The notes beneath the pieces were generated by a model, which searched no databases, had not been told where the DNA came from, and saw only the letters and a list, made by a program, of their open reading frames with translations. Below are positions 57,541-64,000 of a stretch of DNA of 64,000 bases, one piece after another; within the stretch, counting starts at the first letter, position 1, and each line of letters begins with the position of its first letter. This DNA comes from Rhodeus uyekii (Eukaryota; Chordata; Actinopteri; Cypriniformes; Acheilognathidae). Made by a program: the position numbers and the translations under genes. The DNA lies in the NCBI GenBank assembly GCA_037043235.1, contig JAWRVZ010000063.1:3365001-3429000 (forward strand), read 5' to 3'.

Positions 57541-58600
57541 AACTACAGTGGAGTTCACTTACCTCGACTCACGGTTAACTCGCCAATCCTATTATGTCGA
57601 GGTTTTTGAAGAGCCAAACTCCCTATTTGTCTAAGCATTTTCTTGTGGGTTATGTCGATTCTTTTATGTTGCCGAAATCTAACATCTTGAGCATAAAAGA
57701 GGGACAAATTCGGCACTTCACATTATTTCGTGGCTAATTTGCCTACCTAGTTCACTCAGTACCTAGTTGGGTTTACCTTGCACGTGGATCGCGGTCTGCT
57801 CACTCCAATGATGGTTACAAAAGGTTACAACCCCCCTGTCGTTGATCTCGTCTGAGGGATAACACGCTGTAGCATCCCGCATGTTTTTTTGTTGTTGTGA
57901 TTTTGTGAGCAATCTTTGTGTTTGCATTGTTGGAGAATATAATTAAAGGTTTGCATCAAGAATCGAAGGTGGTTTTTATTGTGGTGGTTTTACATATGCC
58001 TTTTGTTGTTAGCAAACATATACACAGTAGTGTATGTAATTTTTTTTTTAGATGAATGCCGATCGCTTCATCAAACAAATCGTGGCAACACTGTTGTGTA
58101 AAAAGACACCAAAAACCCGAGCATGTACATTCTCATTTAATAACTCACATCATGTACATCAATACATTTTCATTTTTCATTCTTGCCAGGGTTGTTGTCT
58201 TTGGGGCTTACTCTATCACTCTGACAGCTGGTGCTGATAGGCTGTCTGACCTGTCAATCATGCAAGAAGACGTGATTGGCTGTGCTGCCATGAGGGCAGG
58301 CCCTTCTCATCTTATCTGACAGGCTTCTTAAAGGGACGAGCGCAACGGAAGAGACTGGTTTTTCCTTTTCTTCTGATTCTGACTTGTGTTTGTTTTCTTA
58401 TTGTTTGAATTTCGCGCACAAGCACTGTGTACCGAGCCTGAACAGTTATGTATAATTGACGTCATGCGAGCAACATTTGAAAATCAATCTATGGGTGCGG
58501 GTTATGCCAACAATTTTTTACACAAAACCCTATTTTTTCAAAAAATTGGGTTAGGGTTATCCTGAATCCTCCTTTTTTCGAACACTGTCACAGTGTCTGG
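57541..58600. other. unassigned repeat-rich DNA
   Basis: CAGTGGAGTTCACTTACCTC (57546) and AGTGGAACCCGGTTATGTTG (55656) both look like ends of pogo/Tigger-type elements, but partners are not resolved. 58195-58465 shares CTGACCTGTCAATCATGCAA and GTGTACCGAGCCTGAACAG with the two CAGGGGTGTCAAAC MITEs. Confidence 0.4.
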
Positions 58601-59526
58601 GACTAAGCTGAAATTGAAAAACTATTAAAACAATACTGTAGATGAAAGTCTAATTTTTGAGGGGGTCATTAAATTGATGGTGTAAATTGTGCAAAGAGAC
58701 AGAGACAAGAATCATAGACCATTTATATTCCTTGCAGTATTCCTAAATGAGCAAGTCTTAGCCATTGAAGACAATGGCTTTGACTCATGTTAGATGCTGT
58801 GACACCATTATAAGTTACACACAAGTTTGAAAGATCCAAATTCATGATAAATTGAGTTCTTTTCTCCCAAAATAAATAAATAACTGACCCTGAACTGCCT
58901 GAAGCATCAGTAATTCCAGTCTTCCTGCATGATCCTATGTACTGTAATTTTGTAACAAATTCTGAATCAAACTGTAGTTGAGGTTCTTGAGTTTGGTTCT
59001 TGTTGTCAACATATCAAGAACATGTTGTTTCCTGCTCTGGGAGAGCAAATTCACTTTGAATGCACTTCCAAAGGATGAGGACTCAGGATTGATACAGTAC
59101 TGTAATTGATACAGTAAAACCAATGCCACCATTACTAGTTGTATCACTGTGTATACAAGTTCTGAAGAAGCCTTTTTGGAGCTGAAATTCGGATATGGTA
59201 ATGTGAGTTTCATTTCTGATACATGCTGTAAGACTGATCAACTAATACAGATAGACTAATCACAATAGACCACAATAGGCTATCTGACCAATCAGAGCAG
59301 AGTAAGTTCTCGGAAAGGAAGGGTTTAAAGAGACAGAATCTTTTATCAAACTATTTCAGACACTGTGAGAAAAGAGGCCTTCAAAACAAATATAGGAACA
59401 TTTAAAATAGCATATAGGGGCACTTTACTCGATTCTGCTACTAGAAGAATCATAAAGAAAGCTGCATAGCCTCAACAGACAACCATATATCTGGTGGTCA
59501 AGATCTGTTCAGCTGTGACCAAACAA
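58601..59526. other. intergenic, nothing recognised
   Basis: No recognised gene. A 92-codon minus frame (58935-59213) has no family resemblance. Confidence 0.45.
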
Positions 59527-60559
59527 TATGGGCCATTCTACAGAATTGGTGACATTTGGTGTCCCCCATCAAAAAAACACATTTGACAAGCATTTAAATA
59601 TTCAAATCTTAGATGTTTACTAAGATCCTTAATTTATTTATTGAAATGCACAATAATATTTAAAATATTTAAAAGCTTTATATTTATAATATCATCATGT
59701 ATTGGGTACTTTCAATTAGGAGGTGGCTATCCCAAACCCTTACATGTAAATTTCAACTTGTGTAAATTTCAATTTTTTCCATTCTTGTTTTTAAACTTAT
59801 CTTTTTTTTTTTTTTTAAATGAAGTTAATTTTTTTTTACGATTTTTTATTTTATTTTTAAATCATGAATCTTTATGTAAAAAAACATGTCCCGTATTTTC
59901 ATGTCACTACCAAAACACTGAATGTTTTAGTCCATTGGGTGAGACTGATTTTAACCACAGCTCTACATTTTTGATCAGGAAATATTCCTATGTCCCTCTC
60001 TCTCATATCTTATATTGTGAGTTGATTGATCCCATCATTTTGAAGTAAATGTGTTCTAAAGTCTGAAAATCTTTGTGTAACTTTAAGGAATGTCACTACC
60101 AAACACATTTTTTTCTGCTATTAAGAAAACTTTTTGGGATGTTATTCAATAAAATGTAGTTTTTATATGTACCACTGTTCTGACCAGTGATTGCTAACCA
60201 TGTGCTGATTTGCATCTTCGAGCTAGGCTAAAAATTATCTAAAATTGTCACTACCAAAACAGTCACGACCGAAACATGTCTTGAAGTTTCGGGTTGTGAC
60301 ATCATTGTTTTGGTAGTGACAAAAGGGAACACATGATGCTTTATTAATCCGTAATAAACAAAAAATTTGTACACTGTAAATGATATGTAACAGTCTGACT
60401 CTCATACCAGCGGACCAGGGTTTTAGTCCCGATTCGAACAGGAGGGGTTTATAGATAGGATGATAGCGTTGAATTGTTAGGTTGTTGTCAATAATGTTAA
60501 TTTCTATGATATTAATGCCTAGAAAGATTACAAGAGAGAGACAGAGAGTGTCTCTATGT

Positions 60560-61651
60560 CAGGGGTGTCAAACTCAATTGCACAGGGGGCCAAAATCCGA
60601 AAAAAATGTAGGTCACGGGCCGAACAGGATAAACATTTATTGAAAACACTAAAACTAAACTTTTAAAACTTTTTTTAAATTAGATGTGAATAAAAACAGA
60701 CAGAAATATTATTCTGGAATAAATCAACTTATACCTTAAATAACTTAAAAATATAAAAATATTTTAAAAATACTTTAAAAAAATTAAAATATATCCTGTC
60801 TAAATTATGCAAGTTAGAAATAAAGTAAACAAGTAAAGTAAAAGTAAGTAAAAGTTAAAAGAACAAACATTCAAATTTCTTTACTCTTATGTCATTTTAT
60901 ATAAAACTTAAAAAGATTTATATATAAAAGATTTTGCTCTCCATAAAAAAATGATCCTGTCAAAATTATACAAATTCAAAATATGGACATGCTGCATAAC
61001 AAAACCTGGAAATCTAAATACAATTTTTGCTTTTCAGCAATAACAAATCAAATCATTCAGTTGAATTTGCTCTTATGTCATTTGTCTTATAGTGCCGTCT
61101 TATTAAATTATTTAATTACTGCCACATTAGCTCCGCAAATGAGACACACGGGTATACCGGCAGTATGTCAGTAAACATATACCGTATTTTCCCGCATATA
61201 ACCCATGGGTTATAGCAGATTTTACAAACTATATCACAATTTTTTTACAACGTAATGTTTTTTTGTTTTTTTTTGCGCTGTATTTTCTTTCTGGCGCTTG
61301 TACTATCACTCTGACAGCTGGCGCTGATATGCTGTCTGACCTGTCAATCATGCAAGAAGACGTTCTGCCATGAGGGCGGGCTCTTCTCATCCGATGATCA
61401 AGACCTGAATTTCGCGCACAAGTACTGTGTACCGAGCCTGAACAGTTATGGATAATTGACAATAACAATCGCGCGGTACTAGCGCGAGCGCGAAGCATCA
61501 TTAGCCACTTCCTGTTTAAAACAGGAAGTGTTCGGCGGGTCAGCTGGAGCGCGGGACATCTCGCGGGCCATTAATAAAATGCTCTCGCGGGCCGGACATA
61601 ATTACACGCCGGGCCGGATATGGCCCGCGGGCCTTGAGTTTGACACCTATG
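60560..61651 (+). mobile_element. hAT MITE, copy 2
   Basis: Same family, length and orientation as 43504-44600. Flanks CTCTATGT (60552-60559) and ATCTATGT (61652-61659) match at 7 of 8. It is nested in the 59527-63542 element. Confidence 0.9.
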
Positions 61652-61693
61652 ATCTATGTGGTTCTGGATAATTATCTGAATGAATATGTTATA

Positions 61694-62877
61694 CACTCAC
61701 CTAAAGGATTATTAGGAACACCTGTTCCATTTCTCATTAATGCAATTTTCTAATCAATCTAATCAACATGGCAGTTGCTTCAATGCATTTAGAAGTCAAG
61801 GCAATATCCTGAACTCCAAACTGAATGTCAGAATGGGAAAGAAAGGTGATTTAAGCAATTTTTAACGTGGCATGGTTGTTGGTGCCAGACGGGCCGGTCT
61901 GAATATTTCACAATCTGCTCAGTTACTGGGATTTTCACGCACAACCATTTCTAGGGTTTACAAACAATGGTGTGAAAAGGGAAAAACATCCAGTATGCGG
62001 CAGTCCTGCGGCAGTCCTGTGGAACGGGCCGACTGATTCAAGCTGATAGAAGAGCAACTTTGACTGAAATAACCACTTGTTACAACTGAGGTTTGCAGCA
62101 AAGCATTTGTGAAGCCACAACACGCACAACCTTGAGGCGGATGGGCTACAACAGCAGAACACCCCACCGGGTACCACTCATCTCCACTACAAATAGGAAA
62201 AAGAGGCTACAATTTGCAAAAGCTCATCAAAATTGGACAGTTGAAGACTGGAAAAATGTTGCCTGGTCTGATGAGTCTCGATTTCTGTTGAGACATACAG
62301 ATGGTAGAGTCAGAATTTGGCGTAAACAAAATGAGAACATGGATCCATCATGCCTTGTTACCACTGTGCAGGCTGGTGATGGTGGTGTAATGGTGTGGGG
62401 GATGTTTTCTTGGCACACTTTAGGCCCTTCAGTGTCAATTGGGCATCGTTTAAATGCCACGACCTGCCTGACCATTGTTTTTGACCATGTCCATCCCTTT
62501 ATGACCACCATGTACCCATCCTCTGATGCTGCTTCCAGCAGGATAATGCACAATGTCACAAAGCTCGAATCATTTCAAATTGGTTTCTTGAACATGCCAA
62601 TGAGTTCACTGAACTAAAATGGTCCCACAGTCTCCAGATCTCAACCCAATAGAGCATCTTTGGGATGTGATGGAACGGGAGCTTCGTGCCCTGGATGTGC
62701 ATCCCACAAATCTCTATCAACTGCAAGATGCTATCCTATCAATATGGCCAACATTTCTAAAGAATGCTTTCAGCACTTTGTTGAATCAATGCCACGTAGA
62801 ATTAAGGCAGTTCTGAAGGTGAAAGGGGGTCAAACACAGTATTAGTATGGTGTTCCTAATAATCCTTTAGGTGAGTG
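61694..62877 (+). mobile_element. Tc1-like transposon with defective transposase
   Basis: Ends CACTCACCTAAAGGATTATT / AATAATCCTTTAGGTGAGTG with TA on both sides (61692-61693, 62878-62879). Length 1,184 bases. The inverted repeats are short (about 29 bases) and well conserved, suggesting a fairly recent insertion. It is nested in 59527-63542, right after the second hAT MITE. Confidence 0.93.
61832..62816 (+). pseudogene. Tc1-like transposase pseudogene
   Basis: Start MGKKGDLSNF, then an in-frame stop; the HTH part SAQLLGFSRTTISRVYKQW follows. The DDE part begins with VAWSDESRFLL (first Asp). The second Asp (FQQDNAQCHKA, about 62530) lies in another frame. The third acidic site PQSPDLNPIEHLWDVMERE (62624 onward) is in a further frame. 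At least one stop and two frameshifts inactivate it, although termini are good enough to be mobilised in trans. Confidence 0.88.
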
Positions 62878-63696
62878 TACGTACTGACTGCATATGTGCA
62901 ATATAATTAGTTATTTGTATTAACTTAAAATGTTGAATGTCTGATTCAACTATGGCAAACTAAGTATTGGGGTCACTACCAAAACATTACTGTCACTACC
63001 GAAAATGTGCTGTCACCACCAAAACATGGAAAGTTTTGTCAAAAATAAAGTATATTGAATTATCAACTAAGACGTTATGATAGTGTTTAGTTTAATGCAT
63101 ATTCAACCTAATGAATCCTTAACTTTGAAATCAGTATGATAAACTTTATGCCTTCTACAAAGAAAGATTGGGTTCAAAATACAACAAATCTCATAAAATA
63201 TTATTAAATTTGTCATTTTTATTGATTTAACCTGTAAACATTTTTTTTAAATAGAGAAAAAATATATTTACAAGGTTGATGTAAACAAAATCTTAATAGG
63301 TCATTATAAGCCTGCTTAATTTATGATATATTGTTGTGTTTTGGTAGTGACAAATTTGGGGTGTATGAAAATATTCTAGCATTTTCTGAAAATACAATTT
63401 GAGAACTAACCGCACAATTACTAGAAATGTATACCTTGGATATGGTACAATTTGCATACGTGCAAAATCTTTGGGGGAAAAATAAAAAATTTCAAGATGT
63501 TTCCAACTCTGTTTTGTCACCAATTCTGTAGAATGGCCCATACATGTGCCCCCAATTTTTGGACAGTGCATAGGCGGAGTTTCACTTTTGTGCTTGGGGG
63601 GGCACCAGACCACGAGCTCAGTTTTTTTTTTATATCATATTCATATATCATTAATTTTACATATAAAATACATTTACAATGAACAATGACTTTATA

Positions 63697-64000
63697 CCAG
63701 TGCTTCTCAATTATTTTCTGTCACGCCCCCCTAGGAAGAGGTAAAAATTTCGTGGCAAAAACTTTCGCCTTATTGTTTCCATGGTAACGCGTCATGCTTA
63801 TCACCTGACATACCGCAGTCACAAAAAGCGCTGTATAATAGATAATTCAAAATAGTCACCAACTTGTTGGCTCAACTTGTTGAAACCGAAAAGAAATCTT
63901 ATGTGGTTGAAAACTGAGTTGTTGTGATAAATGACAAGCTCAGAGCCCGTCTTTTTTTTTTTTTTGGCTCAGTGCCAGATATCGCGTGAAAACACGTGTA
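63697..64000 (-). mobile_element. hAT-like terminal fragment, second copy
   Basis: Begins CAGTGCTTCTCAATTATTTTC and is the inverse of 31780-32084. It runs off the right window edge. A poly-T run lies at about 63952-63965. Confidence 0.6.

Larger units (their letters stand above)
59527..63542. mobile_element. 4 kb TIR element with subterminal TCACTACCAAAACA motifs
   Basis: Ends TATGGGCCATTCTACAGAAT and ATTCTGTAGAATGGCCCATA are perfectly inverted over at least 27 bases. Near both ends the motif TCACTACCAAAACA or its complement recurs (59904, 60094, 60248, 60306 complement, 62973, 62993, 63015, 63337 complement). Minus the nested hAT MITE and Tc1 copy the element is about 1.7 kb. No transposase is recognised, so the superfamily is unknown. 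Confidence 0.7.

Noticed and set aside
58935..59213. 92-codon minus frame as a small gene
   Set aside because: No family resemblance, no paralogous conservation and no promoter or splice context.
59641..60048. 135-codon Phe-rich plus frame
   Set aside because: AT-rich low-complexity sequence within a TIR element; no domain or splice structure.

Overview
The window is vertebrate nuclear DNA, almost certainly from a ray-finned fish and most plausibly a cypriniform. It holds spliced genes with GT/AG introns, teleost-type Tc1/mariner and hAT transposons, DIRS retrotransposons and a LINE of the zebrafish L2 type. No prokaryotic or viral genome organisation is present.

Host genes. Two SLC47A (MATE, multidrug and toxin extrusion) paralogs lie in tandem on the minus strand. 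Copy B (43059-56224) is complete: 17 exons, all splice sites canonical and all phases compatible, giving 589 codons. Copy A (15-21844) contributes exons 1-12 and runs off the left edge. An orphan last exon of a third SLC47A copy lies between them on the plus strand (32989-33216). Introns and upstream DNA are alignable between A and B, so the pair is a local duplication. Exons 2-4 with their introns are much more alike than the rest.

Mobile DNA makes up most of the remainder. Intron 10-11 of copy A (362-15071) is swollen by an old minus-strand DIRS (about 866-5228) and a second plus-strand DIRS (5358-15032) with gag, RT, RNase H, a DIRS-type methylase-like segment, tyrosine recombinase, inverted terminal repeats and internal complementary region. 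The right terminal repeat of that DIRS is split, without target duplication, by a 5.4 kb insertion (9480-14875). The insertion has split direct repeats A1 ... B1-A2-B2, the architecture of Ngaro/PAT-type tyrosine-recombinase retroelements, but no recognisable RT or recombinase. It carries 114 bp and 54 bp tandem arrays instead. This is the most unusual object in the window.

Intron 1 of copy A holds a pogo-like element and a Tc1-like element with a nested hAT MITE and SINE. The spacer 22000-43000 holds DIRS, hAT, gypsy, BEL/Pao and LINE fragments and a multi-level nest (35450-40998) containing a DIRS whose pol region is replaced by a 333-347 bp tandem array. Intron 11-12 of copy B holds a Tc1-type MITE interrupted by a nearly full-length L2-type LINE with intact esterase ORF1 but a deleted RT core. 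Right of copy B are MITEs, a 4 kb element with 27 bp or longer inverted termini and a recurring TCACTACCAAAACA motif, and a Tc1 copy with a dead transposase.

All alignments were done by eye, so percentages are approximate. Exon boundaries were derived base by base from splice signals and reading phase.
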